Positions 45,162-55,856 of a DNA stretch of 64,000 nt are shown here, one piece after another. The notes beneath the pieces are model-generated. The model worked only from the letters and a program-made list of their open reading frames with translations, was not told the DNA's origin and did no database searches. The stretch is from Clonostachys chloroleuca (taxonomy: Eukaryota; Ascomycota; Sordariomycetes; Hypocreales; Bionectriaceae): assembly GCA_037952775.1 (NCBI GenBank), contig JBANAY010000003.1:19902001-19966000 (forward strand), written 5' to 3'. The stretch's first letter is position 1. Each line of letters begins with the position of its first letter. The position numbers and the translations under genes were made by a program.

Positions 45162-46136
45162 CACAAGAACAGGTTACGGACCGGCGACGTGCCTAATTCC
45201 ATTTGTTCAAATGTTTCCTAAACATTTCTCATGCTGGACATTGAGAAGGTTTCTATCATTTCATTTCATTCATGATGTTTGATGTTGAACATGGCAAGAT
45301 TCGCTCGCTAGAAGCCCATGTTATTTACGATGGAAGACTAGAACCACGGACAGTTAGATCATAGTATGTTAGCTCTAGATGAAGATATGACAATTGAGTG
45401 CGTATAAATTTTCATAGATAAACCTCTGTCCTACCTGGCTTACTGGCAATCGGACTATGGCCTACTTGCAGTTAGACCTTTTCCGTAGGAGACTGAAGAT
45501 CACTGAGACTGTGAAAGAAATCCGAAACACATTTAGATTGCCAAGGGGTAGACTTCTCAATTAATCAATGCCGCAAATAGAGTCAATTCTCCGAGTCTTC
45601 GCCAGGAATGGAATCTTCCAACCAGCCTCGGGCAGTGTGAACAGCCATGACAACATGCCTGAAGTCTGGCTTCCAGTATAGTCCCCAATCACGGGTCCTG
45701 CCTACAAGGATAATTCACTCGATCACAGAGTCAGTGAAGTTCTAGTTGAGGTATAACGCCTTTGCTTCGCCCAGGTATATCACCCAAAATTGAAAACAGT
45801 CCCATCAAGAAGGCGATGTTAAGAATAACTAAAATACTGACGGTTTACAATTTCTATCTTGAGCTTAATTAGCCTTAAGCAGTTTGGATTAGCGGGCCGG
45901 CAAAGTTATTCTGAGCGCAGCTTAGTCATGATGACGTGATGGGGATCCAACGAGTTCGCGGGGCGAGGAGGTCATGTCGGATTATTGTCGTATTTCCGTC
46001 GTTACGGCGAGCCGGTTCTGACCAACATCTACAAGTCTTCCAAGCCGGATGAGTATTGGCTTTGATTTTTGTGCATCACTTTTGTTTCTCTAACAATTAC
46101 ACTTAATTGCATCGATCAGCCTGCAGAAATCTCGTC
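45162..46136. other. Intergenic upstream of the PLP enzyme gene
   Basis: No gene is recognised. A short ttcatttcatttcattcatg repeat lies near 45257. The right end is the promoter of the downstream gene. Confidence 0.6.
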
Positions 46137-47231
46137 ATGGTTGTGTTGCCTTCGCCCTTTGGCGAGATTCCCCGCATTCCCTTGATGTATGATCGGCCCT
46201 CAGACATCGAATATCTCAAGAGGCTTACAGAGAAGCTTGCATGCGGTACCGAGATCTGGATGAAGCGGGATGACTGCAATTCAGGTCTAGCTTTCGGCGG
46301 CAACAAAATCCGCAAACTGGAATATGTATTGGCTGATGCCGTTGCTCAAGGTGCAGACACCCTGGTGACAACAGGCGGCGTTCAATCCAACCACATGCGA
46401 CAGACCAGTGCTGCTGCTGCGCGCCTCGGGATGGGTGTAAGGAAACCAAATCTCTTGACATTTAGAGTATAAGACTACCAGCAAACGAACTGCTCGCTGA
46501 TTATGAAACAGGTCGCTCTATACCCACGCGACGCCGTCGCATTGACCGAACCCGAGTATTCATATGCTGGAAATGTCCAAGTGGCTCAGATTCTGGGAGC
46601 GGAAACGTTTCCTGTGGGCACCACGGAGGAAAAGGTCTTGGAAATTCTGAAGAGTCGCGGCAAAAAGCCGTATTCAATTCCTTCTGGCGCTAGCCTGCAT
46701 CCTCTGGGGGGCCTCGGTTATGCTCGATGTGCATTTGAGATACTCGAGCAGGAGCAGCAACTTGGTGTGTCATTTGATGTCATCGTTACTGCGAGTGGCT
46801 CTGGTTCTACACTTGCAGGGCTGGTTGTGGGCTTCAAGCTTGCCCAGAAAACGGGATTACTGAAGTCGAGCAAACGATTGATTGGCTTTTCAATTATGCG
46901 CAAGCAGAGCGAGGTTGTTGAGCTCGTTCTTAGGATCGCAAGAACTGCTGCTCATCATGTCGGCCTTGACGCAAACGATATCACATCAGATGATTTCGAG
47001 ATTAGCGACAGTTACCTCGGAGGGGCTTATGGGTTATTGGATACTAGGACAACGGAAGGTATAAAGGAACTTGCTAGGACAGAGGGGGTCTTAGTTGATC
47101 CAGTTTATACCGGCAAGGCTTTCACTGGTTTGCTTGATATGGCAAGGTACGGCCAATTCGGACGTCGTAATGTACTCTTCTGCCACACTGGAGGCCAAAT
47201 AGCAATGAGTGCCTATCCGCAATTGAAATAG
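46137..47231 (+). CDS. PLP-dependent D-cysteine desulfhydrase / ACC deaminase family enzyme
   Basis: The model is join(46137..46436,46512..47231), 339 residues, with a 75-base intron (GTAAGG...ACAG, phase 0). The PLP lysine is K57 in [16 protein letters not shown] and the SNHMRQ segment (S84) matches the family's SNxTRQ. In true ACC deaminases the active site carries Glu in DPVYEGK and Leu in HLGG. Here the sequence is DPVYTGK (T300) and CHTGGQ (T326), which is the pattern of D-cysteine desulfhydrases such as DcyD. The likely reaction is therefore D-cysteine to pyruvate, H2S and ammonia, although ACC activity cannot be excluded by sequence alone. Cytosolic. Confidence 0.88.
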
Positions 47232-47559
47232 GGATCAACTAGGTATACACATCGTCTTTCAACGAATTCCACTACATTCAGGTCTAGTCAGGCCACTCAT
47301 AAGTATTGATGAGGCTGATAGTAGGATGTCGACGTATACAATCTCGAGCCAACGCGTAGAAAGTGGCTTTGGCTTATGCTTTGAAGAAAATATTTTTTTT
47401 TTGCAGATATTGAATCTGTGACTGTATGCCCGAGGCCGACACTTTTCTTGCTGTGCGACCCCTTATCCCCGACCACCACCCCTCTTTGAAATGCCGATTC
47501 TTTCCCCCGCCGACTACGTCTAGATAACCCCTTCAGACAGTAGATGCAATACATCAAGA

Positions 47560-48361
47560 AAAAAGCATAGCTAGCGCCAAGTTCAGCGACAATGGAGAAG
47601 TACAGAACCCATCGGAGAACCAGTTCCAGCAGCTCGCCGAGTCCTTGGGGTCGACGAGAGCCACGATGGCACCGACCGAGGAGACACAGCCGCCGACGGT
47701 GATGAGGTAGTAGGACAGCCCCATGTTCCCGTAGACCCCAGAGCATCAGAGCAGAGCGCTCATACCGCAGAAAAGGTTCCAAAGGAGCGGTCTAGCGAAG
47801 TTCCGGGATAGAACGGCGAGTTTCTTGATGCCGGCCCTAAGATCATCAGCAAGATCCTGGTGTGCGTGGATGGTGTGTCGAGGAGTACCACCCATAGGAC
47901 GGATACGCCAACCAGGGATGCTGTCGAGGGCCCTGTCCACGGTCGCTGGACGCCCATGACCGAGCTGCCAACCATGATACCCCATGTTAGACAGAAGCCA
48001 AGGACAAGCTGCGCCCAGTTTATATGACGCTTAGCAAAGGGATAGCAGACGGTGCCGACAATGTGGGCAGCGCGACGAGGGCCGTGTCGCGCGGCAGTGG
48101 CAACAGGCAGGCCAGCCAGATCAGAGCCTGTGTAAACGCAAAGACCAAGGCGGCGCCGCGGCTGATGTCGCCTCGAGGGATGGGTCGCATCCGGGTCCGC
48201 TCAGCCAGGGCGTCAAGCGGCGCGTCTATGAGGTCGTTCGACTCGTGGCTGACGTTGTTGTAGAAGAACCTGCCGACGAAAAGCACCGCCGACGCCCCGC
48301 TCACGTGGTCGATCGGGCTGGACAGAGAGATGTGCGGGCGCCTTTGGGCCATGTCGACCAT
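47560..48361 (-). pseudogene. UbiA-family prenyltransferase, broken
   Basis: Fragments in three frames spell an aromatic UbiA prenyltransferase: first Asp motif ESNDLIDAPLDALAERTR followed by MRPIPRGDIS, then VCYPFAKRHINWAQLVLGFC, second Asp motif IHAHQDLADDLRAGIKKLAV, then MGLSYYLITVGGCVSSVGAI and ALVDPKDSASCWNWFSDGF. The breaks are a frame change near 48,060, an extra AC dinucleotide at about 47,872-47,880 (GACACACC where GACACC is expected), a TGA at 47746-47748 and another frame change near 47,610. About 50-60 residues expected before the first Asp motif are missing. The pattern resembles membrane prenyltransferases of meroterpenoid clusters (Trt2/AusN-like). No polyketide synthase or terpene cyclase is nearby. 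Confidence 0.82.
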
Positions 48362-49120
48362 CTTTGTCCAAGAGACGGAGGTGCTGTGTGCTAGACTTAT
48401 CTTGGCAGAAATGAATAATTTCGTGATTGTTTTGTTTTGTCTGAGATTTGTCTAGGATCTGTCTAAGATTTATCTTAGAAAAGAAGTTGAAGACCTCTGA
48501 TGCAGACAAGTAGACAAAGAGCAGTGGATACTCGTGTCAAGAACCCTCAAGCATTTATGGTTTCTGACTACTACGCGTCACCGACCCAGCTTGCAGAAAC
48601 CTTACGCGCCGCAAAATGTATCATGCAGGCCGGGACTGACTCGATACGGGCTTCTCCGGCGATATTGTAGGCAAAGCGCAACATATGGGCCTTATCGCTT
48701 AGCATCTCGAGTCAACACAGGACCAAGGCTAGGACTTGTCCCGCCCCCTCCAGACTATTGAGAGAAACCGGAAAGTAAGATCTGCCTCGTTCTGTTCGCA
48801 CTCACTGTCACAGAACTAAAGGGGAAAGGAGCCTGGTCATCCTGAATGACGCGAGATAGGAAGGTGAGAGTGATCGGATTACATTGAGGTAGTCTTGTGC
48901 ATTTTTTGAAAGGTTATATCAATGTATTGAATCTTCTTTATACTCGACGAAGTTTTTGTCAAAGGAACGTAACTTGGCCAACATCACACCACTCCCATAG
49001 TGCCTCCTGTGATCTCTCAAATTTTACGCTTGGAACTTGTTCCGTTTTAAACGTGATGCTCTTTCACAGCTATAGCATTCAAGCAAGATCTTAGCGTAGT
49101 GGTCCTGTACCCCTTTGTCA
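48362..49120. other. Intergenic
   Basis: No gene is recognised. A short repeated gtctgagatttgtctaggatctgtctaagatttatct tract at about 48438-48475 is made of imperfect 13-base units. Confidence 0.55.
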
Positions 49121-50061
49121 TTAAGCAAGTTTACAGACACTCTTGCTGCATTGATTAGGCTTCTGACAAGGGGAGCTGGAGCTGCAAGTCCACCCAGTGC
49201 AGCTGGTTCGATAATTAGCCAGTTGAGTTGTTATATCACACAAAGCAATCTTGACTTACCCCCAGTTGCAAGGTTGGTCACTGCAGATACCGTTAGGACT
49301 CAAACAGGTCAGCCCGCTACTACAAATTGTGGTCTGTCCGTCACATTTCGTCCCAAGAGTCCCGGGGGATGGCGTTCCAGGAGTCGGATTGGAGGTACCG
49401 ATGGACGGCCAGGTCGCGCCTGGCGCCGCATACTTAGTGTTGACTCGTCCTGTCAATTCCCAATTGACGGGGTTGATGACCTTGTTCTTGTCGCCGTTTG
49501 GGTTGCCATGTAGTGAAGAGAAAGAGTCTATCATAATATCAATTGATGCAGGAGTCTGCCGGTCAGTTATTAGATGCATTTTCTGGATGAAGTGGGAGAA
49601 AGTGGCCAGCACCAACCTTTACCCAAGCATCATCGAAGGCATCTCCAATGTACATGAGGCTGGTCCTTCCAGTAGATGGATCGGTAACCTTAGCTTCTAG
49701 ACCGCAATGTTTGCGACTGGACTGCTGCCACTGAGTTGGGTTGCTGCTCCACGTTCCGCCACCCATAGCTTTCAAGGACTGAAAAGAGGTAGGGAAAGAG
49801 CCGGAATCAGCATGTTATGCCCTTTTCTAATTATATGTACGTGGTGATGCAAGTACATACCGGTGCAAAGACTGGGTCACTGTTTTGGTATTTGTAGCCA
49901 CACCAGCTTTGACCATTAGTGTCATCCTGGCCGGCCGCAGCCCGGTACCAGGAACCGATACCACTTTTAGGTCCAGGAAAAAAGCCGGCAGGAGCTTCGA
50001 CTTGGTATATGTCAGCTATGGCGGGCACAGCCGTGAACAGGATAAGATAAAATTTGAACAT
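49121..50061 (-). CDS. Small secreted protein: double-psi-barrel-like domain plus cysteine-rich tail
   Basis: The model is complement(join(49121..49202,49260..49555,49617..49778,49861..50061)), 246 residues, with introns of 57, 61 and 82 bases whose phases all match. A signal peptide (MFKFYLILFTAVPAIA) is followed by GIGSWYRAAAGQDDTNGQSW, SRKHCGLEAKVTDPSTGRTS and MYIGDAFDDAW. This order of a G-x-A/S-W-Y start and a G-D-x-F-D-x-A-W block is that of RlpA/expansin/endoglucanase-V-type barrels. A Pro/Gly/Thr linker then leads to a tail with ten cysteines in the last 59 residues, part of which (CNWGCTGWTCSSSSPCQ) exists only after the last intron is removed. It is likely extracellular, acting on plant or fungal wall polysaccharide, or an effector. 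The catalytic role is not certain. Confidence 0.82.
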
Positions 50062-50358
50062 GATCAAAAGTTTGAAATTTCCCAATATCGGCACTGTAGT
50101 GATATTTGAGAAGATAAGCTCTTGCCAACAGGCTCTGTTATATCAACAAGCTGGGAAAGAAGATGTATGAACATTTTATGTGGAACCTGGAAGTGGGAAA
50201 TTGTATTATTTATACTACTTAGGAGTCGTTCTCATGGTCCGGCCAGACCCGGCCAAGTTTCAAGCTCGGCCCTAATCCTTCAAATCAAACCGGAAGCCTA
50301 AGCTATTTCTAGATCGCTACTAGAGCAATCGAATTCTGCTAGGCAGCAGAGTTAATAA

Positions 50359-50390
50359 GATGGCGGCTTTCCTACCGGCCAGCCGCCATC
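50359..50390. repeat. Perfect 10-base inverted repeat, 12-base loop
   Basis: GATGGCGGCT (50359-50368) and AGCCGCCATC (50381-50390) are exact reverse complements around ttcctaccggcc. The repeat lies about 300 bases upstream of the small secreted protein gene, so it could be an operator. Confidence 0.75.
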
Positions 50391-51172
50391 CACATTCAAT
50401 CCTACGCGAGTGGCTCGGCCTTGGCCAGCCCGGATCTCTTGTCATGTCATTGATGGATACCTCTTACGAAGGCTCTGTTCTACGTAATCCGTGTGATTTA
50501 AAAAATGCCAAAGCGAAAGCTGAGTAACATGGTGATCCTGTTCAAATATCTTCCGCCATGTTGATGATTTTCTCAAAACTTCCGACGAGCACAAGTTAGC
50601 CGCACCCAGCAACCCGGCAAACCATGTGTACTTTGATGATCAAGTTGAACAGTGCCCGGCATTCTCGACATCCGAGAAATGTTAACTAGATATCCGCGCA
50701 AGTTACTGACCAAACAGGGGAATGTATGCGGTACGCCAAGACGAAACATACTGCCTTGTTTTGGTCTACAATGGGCAGGTGTAGAGAATACAGATGAGGT
50801 TGGGCACAATTTAGCAACTTACACTATTGCACCGTTGGGTGTTATTCGGGGTTTCCGGCATTTTTTTCTGCAAAGTAAACCAGCTGGAGAAACTTTCTCA
50901 ACTCGATCATCGTTTCGGTCAGCCCCGCAGTCTCGACTCAGCTATCCAGCACTCAGGAGATTAGGCAGCACTTACTGGTAATTCTGAGATTTCGAAACTG
51001 TACGCCCCCCATACAATAATATACTAAGACGGGATTATGAATAGACGTGCCGCTTTAGGAAGTCGCTACATTCCCTGGGTAATAATTATACGGCATGGCG
51101 AAGTAAAGCTTGAGACAACTAACGTAGTTGGCCATTCCTAAAATGGATACAACCTCCTGACATTTCAATGGT

Positions 51173-51213
51173 CGTGAGGGCGATAGTACCGAACACGAGG
51201 ACAAGAATATTAA
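51173..51213. repeat. 41-base copy of a permease-pseudogene segment
   Basis: Positions 51173-51213 match 53956-53996 in the same orientation with two mismatches (gagg versus ggag in the middle). The flanks do not match. The right-hand copy lies inside the decayed permease, so the left-hand copy is a displaced fragment of it or of a relative. Confidence 0.85.
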
Positions 51214-52772
51214 TATGATGGTGTTTCCATTTCCCCTTTGTTCTACAGATGTGTACGTAACTATTATAGTAATGCTACTGGACCACCAGCAAAAGTGTAA
51301 GCCTACACCACACCGTGGAATAGTCTATGTTATATAGCCTACTGGCACCAACATACTATCAACGCAATGCTGTGGATTTTTTGGTGCTCGTAGTGTGCTT
51401 CGTACTCACCGCGAGAAAATATGTAAAGGTGGTCCGCAAAGCCGCCTCGGAGAGCTAAAATGCATTCCACGTAATCATCTCAAGACCAACCCAAAGTCCT
51501 CATGCATGAATGGCTTCGAAGAGCTCGGTTGGGATAGTCCAAGCGGTGGATCACCGACTCAATTTGTGAAGTCCAAGCTGCTTTTCGATCTTCGTGGACC
51601 CCGTCTCCGTGTCAACCACCAGCTCTCCCCCTCGTGCATGAATCACAAGAAGTCATTCGAAACATACCGACGGCAGGAGAATATTCAGTCACAGAAAACG
51701 ATATTACGACGGCAATGGTAGATTTGAGCGAGGCCGTCGGTAATATCACGATTTTAGTACAAAACCTAGATGAAGCATCATGCGGACTTCTTATGCCCGT
51801 GTGATCTAGACTAGGAACAATAACTCCGTGCTAGGTATCAATAAGACGGCTAAAACAGCTCCAGGCCCTGGCACTAACAAGCTAGCACGCGATTGGGCGT
51901 GCAACAGGGACCCCTCTTGCTTGCTAGGGAGCAGGCAGTGCGTGGGAAGTCAGCGCGCGCTTTTGCAAGCACCTGCTAAACCGTAGCTAGCTGCGGGCGC
52001 TACAGTCATCGTGTACTCCGAATATCCGTCCTTACGTCTGTAAGATCGGCGGGTAATTTCGACGAAGGATTGCCATCAACGTCAGCAGCTACTAGGCCCG
52101 AGGGGCAGGGGAAAGGGGGCGATGACTCTGCGGTGTACCAAGATCCTCTTTCAAGCGAGGGTGTATCTGGTCTGGCCGGTTGTCTTCAGCCCCATCTTGT
52201 TTCCCTCCTCTCGGCTTTCTTTGGTCTTGTTCGGGCATCATTAACGCTGGCGGCCATGGTGATCTACATCTCCTTATAACTGTGACTGATGGGTTGAGCG
52301 TAGTCCCAATCGACCGCCCAACCATTGGGAAAGTGGAGAGGCTCTGTAAATAGCTTCTTGAGCTTTGTTTCGAGCGAGTGATCATATCAAGATCTCAGAG
52401 TCTGAACAAGGAGGTTTTGCCGGGTACTCATGAGCGTGAATTGGTCTATCAGAACGTATGTACTGTTAGAGAGAAAGCGTCGTAATGTGATGCTGTATCG
52501 AAAATTGCCCTCATGCCTGGTCTCGTACATCTTGAGAACATTGGGCAGCCGAGGCCCTTTCTTTCCACTTGCCTATCTATCTCCATGAGCGGCCCAACAA
52601 ATCGACCGCGCGGCCGTAAGTAAAGAAAACGAGTACGGCTAGCAGGACAACGCCAATGATTATAACCGAAGACCAGTTACTATAGAACGAGTGAGTCTAG
52701 ATTGTATAAGAATTCAGCTGTGTCCGATGCTCGCAAATCGGAAGAAGGCGAATAGACAAAACATGCAAGAAC

Positions 52773-54365
52773 TCATATAGTTTCAGTGGTAACTGGGAGG
52801 GAGGCTGGGAAACACATAAAGACGTTCAGAGTCAGGCACCACCCAAAGTATATCGCATGGACGACTTTGTGAAAGCGACCGATTCGCCAAGCACCCGGTG
52901 GCAAAGTCTCTTGCTTCCCGAAAAGAATCAAGCTGATAGGCAGCGTATAGCATACAAAATTAACCGCCACCAAGCTCGACGAGAGCACGTACAGGACCGT
53001 AGAACTACCCAGGCCTAACTGGGCAACGACTATCAGGATCGTTGCCACCGTGAACACCGACCAAACAGGTACATTCCACTTTGGATGCAGTCGTCTAAAG
53101 ACCGAACGCAAGGCACCATCGATGCTGGTTGTAAGGAGAGCTCGCGCAGCGGAACCTATCCAAGTCTACCACAGCAATCGAGGCGTTGACAGTAGTGGAG
53201 CAAACTCAAAAGATTGTAGCTCCTGTGTTGCCAATAGATCGCGCCATCAAGACCAGAAGTGGACTGTATACCGCCAGCGGAGAGGCGAGCAATTCGTCAA
53301 GAGCGCCCATATAGAAAATAAATAATAGCACCCAAGGGAACATAAGGATTACGTTTACAACAACAGCCGAGAAGACTACATCCATCCATACCAGTAAATG
53401 ATTCTTATCTTCCAGGTTACATCATCACGACTTTACTCACTTGCTCGAGGAATGTTTCTGGATGGGTTTTCAACTTCCTCGGAAAAGTAGGCAGGGGATT
53501 GGACGGCAGTAAAGCTAATCGGAGGACCCAAAAGTCTGAGGAGAAAAGCGATGCCCTGATTGTCCCAACCAGAGTATATCTCAAAGTGTGTAAAGACATA
53601 CTCTGCTGAGTTCTTTCCTTTGTGCACACAAGAAGAACTATCGTAGTGATGAACAAGAAGCCGACATGAACACACATAGCTTGGGTTCGGTCTGTAACTT
53701 TATTTTGCAAATCTATTAGAGCAGGAGCTTCTGCTCGCACCAATGATGTACAGCCAATGAACAGCGTCGATGGCAAGGATGTTCATTGTGGCGAATAGAA
53801 GTATCGATCTAGGTTGTTCATTTGTGGTCAGCATGGTCTTCGACTCAAAACAATCCCGGATACATGGGATTCACCAAGGTTCCATGCCACTGCTTAAATT
53901 CAGTGCTAGGGTACACAAGTAGGACGTAGCCTTCAATCTGCGTCGCGACAGCGCTCGTGAGGGCGATAGTACCGAACACGGAGACAAGAATATTAAACCA
54001 AGTCGCTACCCACGAATAGGAGATGTCTCTTGTTAACGTGGAACCCACCAAAAGTGTCTTTTACTTTCTGGATTTCGGAATACTCACTGCGAAAGTTCGG
54101 TAAGCGGGAGGACACAAGTGAGATGTCCAATAGACTTGAGCTCCGGTGGTTGGCCAGATGCTGGTCTCGCGTTAGTGAAACAGATGTGTCGTAGGCTGGG
54201 CTCTTGTAGTGTCATGTTTCGCACCTGGCCATTTCTGCTAGCGACGCCGCAGCGCAGAGTATCCCAATTGTGGTCACAAGAAATCCCCATACAAGTGCGA
54301 CCGGACCTCCTTTATTCAAGGCCTGGAAGATCACAGCTTGAACGCCTTCCCACTACAGCCTCCCA
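52773..54365 (-). pseudogene. APC-family amino-acid/GABA/choline-type permease, decayed
   Basis: Blocks of a fungal APC permease follow in order on the minus strand: VQAVIFQALNKGGPVALVWG, ILCAAASLAEMAS, IWPTTGAQVYWTSHLCPPAY (after a GTGCGA...CCAG intron), TQIEGYVLLVYPSTEFKQWH, AEYVFTHFEIYSGWDNQG, FSEEVENPSRNIPRA, then SVFRRLHPKWNVPVW and LPPGAWRIGRFHKVVHAIYF. They cannot be joined in one frame. There is an extra G near 54,350, a phase clash at the second intron near 54,050, a frame change near 53,625 and an in-frame TGA with a further frame change between 53,150 and 53,210. Expected residues of the central helices are also missing. The living family members import amino acids or GABA across the plasma membrane. 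Confidence 0.8.
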
Positions 54366-54795
54366 CGGGTTAGTATCGAGGGAATGGCAGCGTCAGAAGG
54401 AGGGTGTTGAACCAGGGAATCAAAATTGACAGGGATGTGTTTGTATTGCTTATATGGATTCAGTTTTATCTTGTTTCTTTTATTTCTATGTTAATCTCTT
54501 CAAACTTGTCTCAAAATGCTCCGCCCTCCGCTGCAGCCAACATTGGCAAAGCATGCACATGGAAGCCTACTCCAAATTTGGCTTCATGAATGTGCACAAT
54601 GTCTTCCTAGGGCCATGTATCCATTCTCTACGAGCAACGTTCCCAAGGAATGCACACGAATACTCTGGTCTAGAGAATTTTCAAGCATCCCTGGGATGGT
54701 AATAAGCAGTGACAGATGAGTCTAGATCTATGAACTTCTAATCTTAGGATGGACTCATTCAACTCTTACTTTTCCAATCAAGGAGTGAATTCGCG
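54366..54795. other. Intergenic
   Basis: This lies between the decayed permease and the N-acetyltransferase gene. No gene is recognised. Confidence 0.55.
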
Positions 54796-55856
54796 TTACT
54801 GGAGCGCCATGTCCCAACCTCGAATACTCTCCTCCTCGTCCTTCCTTAGCTGAATACCAAAATAGTCGCGCAGTGCTTTGATACGCTCCGTCTCTGTCTT
54901 CATAGTGTGGACAATGTTCGTCTTTCCCCCAAGATTCACTTTGACTACATCGCTGACAAGCATAACCTTTCCAACAATCTTGACCTGGTCGATATCGCGC
55001 CTTGGCTTAAATTTGTCATCAAACAGCACGTCTTCTCCCTCTCTGAGAAAGCGAACGACAAGGACATTCCATCTATGCAGTGTTTTGGCACTTGCAAACC
55101 AATTCATGACTTCGAAATCCTCCTGGAAGAACTCAATCTCGGCAAAGCTGTAGAAAGAGTTCCAATCAAGATGGGCACCGTTTCGATACTGGTATATCCA
55201 TAACGGGGATCTCAGTCCCTGCTTCGGAATCGTCTCATGCACAAGTCGGACTTGCTGGGCACCCAGATTCTGAACAGGGTTTCCAGTCTCTACCATCGGC
55301 AGTGGATTGATGGGCCCATCACCTCCAAAAGCAACATCGACCGAGAACTTGTCACCCGATGGCAGATGTACTATGTTGTTGATGTGCGTCCTACGGGTAG
55401 AGGTCAGTATTGAAATCTCCTGTCAAATCAAATCGTATGTGAAGCATACCATCCTTGATACTCTCCCCCAGGCACACCGTTTGTTCGTGTACGATTTCTA
55501 ATCCCAGTCATATACACGTGAAAGCCGAGGCCGCGGAGCATGTGGTAGAAGAAGATGCTCAATTCCATACAATATCCGCCTCTGCCGCCATTCTCGGGTC
55601 CCAGGAGCTTGCGATAGATAGATTCGGGGGCGATGTCGACCAGATGGGTCTCAGAATAGTGAACTGATAGATTCTCATACGGAAACGTAGTAATCTGGCA
55701 TCTCATCAAGGTGCGCAGTGACTCCTCAGTCTTTGGGAACTCTTGTGGGGATTGAGGATATGATGCAGGCAGCTGGATGCGCCCCAGCCATCTCGAAATC
55801 TGGTCGTGGGAGTAGGCAGATTTGGGTAGCTCATCTTTGAAGTTTTCGATACCCAT
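54796..55856 (-). CDS. Arylamine N-acetyltransferase (NAT)
   Basis: The model is complement(join(54796..55390,55450..55856)), 333 residues, with a 59-base intron (GTATGC...GTAG). The start is ATG 55856 (MGIENFKDELP). The catalytic triad is complete: C96 in GGRGGYCMELS, H138 in WTHINNIV (formed at the exon junction) and D154 in FSVDVAFGGDGPINPLP. The N-terminal part SRWLGRIQLP and TTFPYENLSVHYSE match the fungal NAT pattern. The enzyme transfers an acyl group from an acyl-CoA (acetyl or, in some plant-associated fungi, malonyl) to arylamines, in the cytosol, and is known for detoxifying aromatic amines such as 2-aminophenol from plant benzoxazinoids. Which acyl donor this one uses cannot be told from sequence. 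Confidence 0.94.

Larger units (their letters stand above)
50062..52772. other. Intergenic with a permease gene relic
   Basis: No intact gene is recognised. The stretch contains a 10-base perfect inverted repeat (50359-50390) and a 41-base segment (51173-51213) that repeats part of the decayed permease to the right. Several short open frames have no motifs. Confidence 0.55.

Noticed and set aside
46137..47231. Naming the PLP enzyme plainly as ACC deaminase
   Set aside because: The two residues that set specificity are Thr/Thr, not Glu/Leu, so D-cysteine desulfhydrase is the better call.
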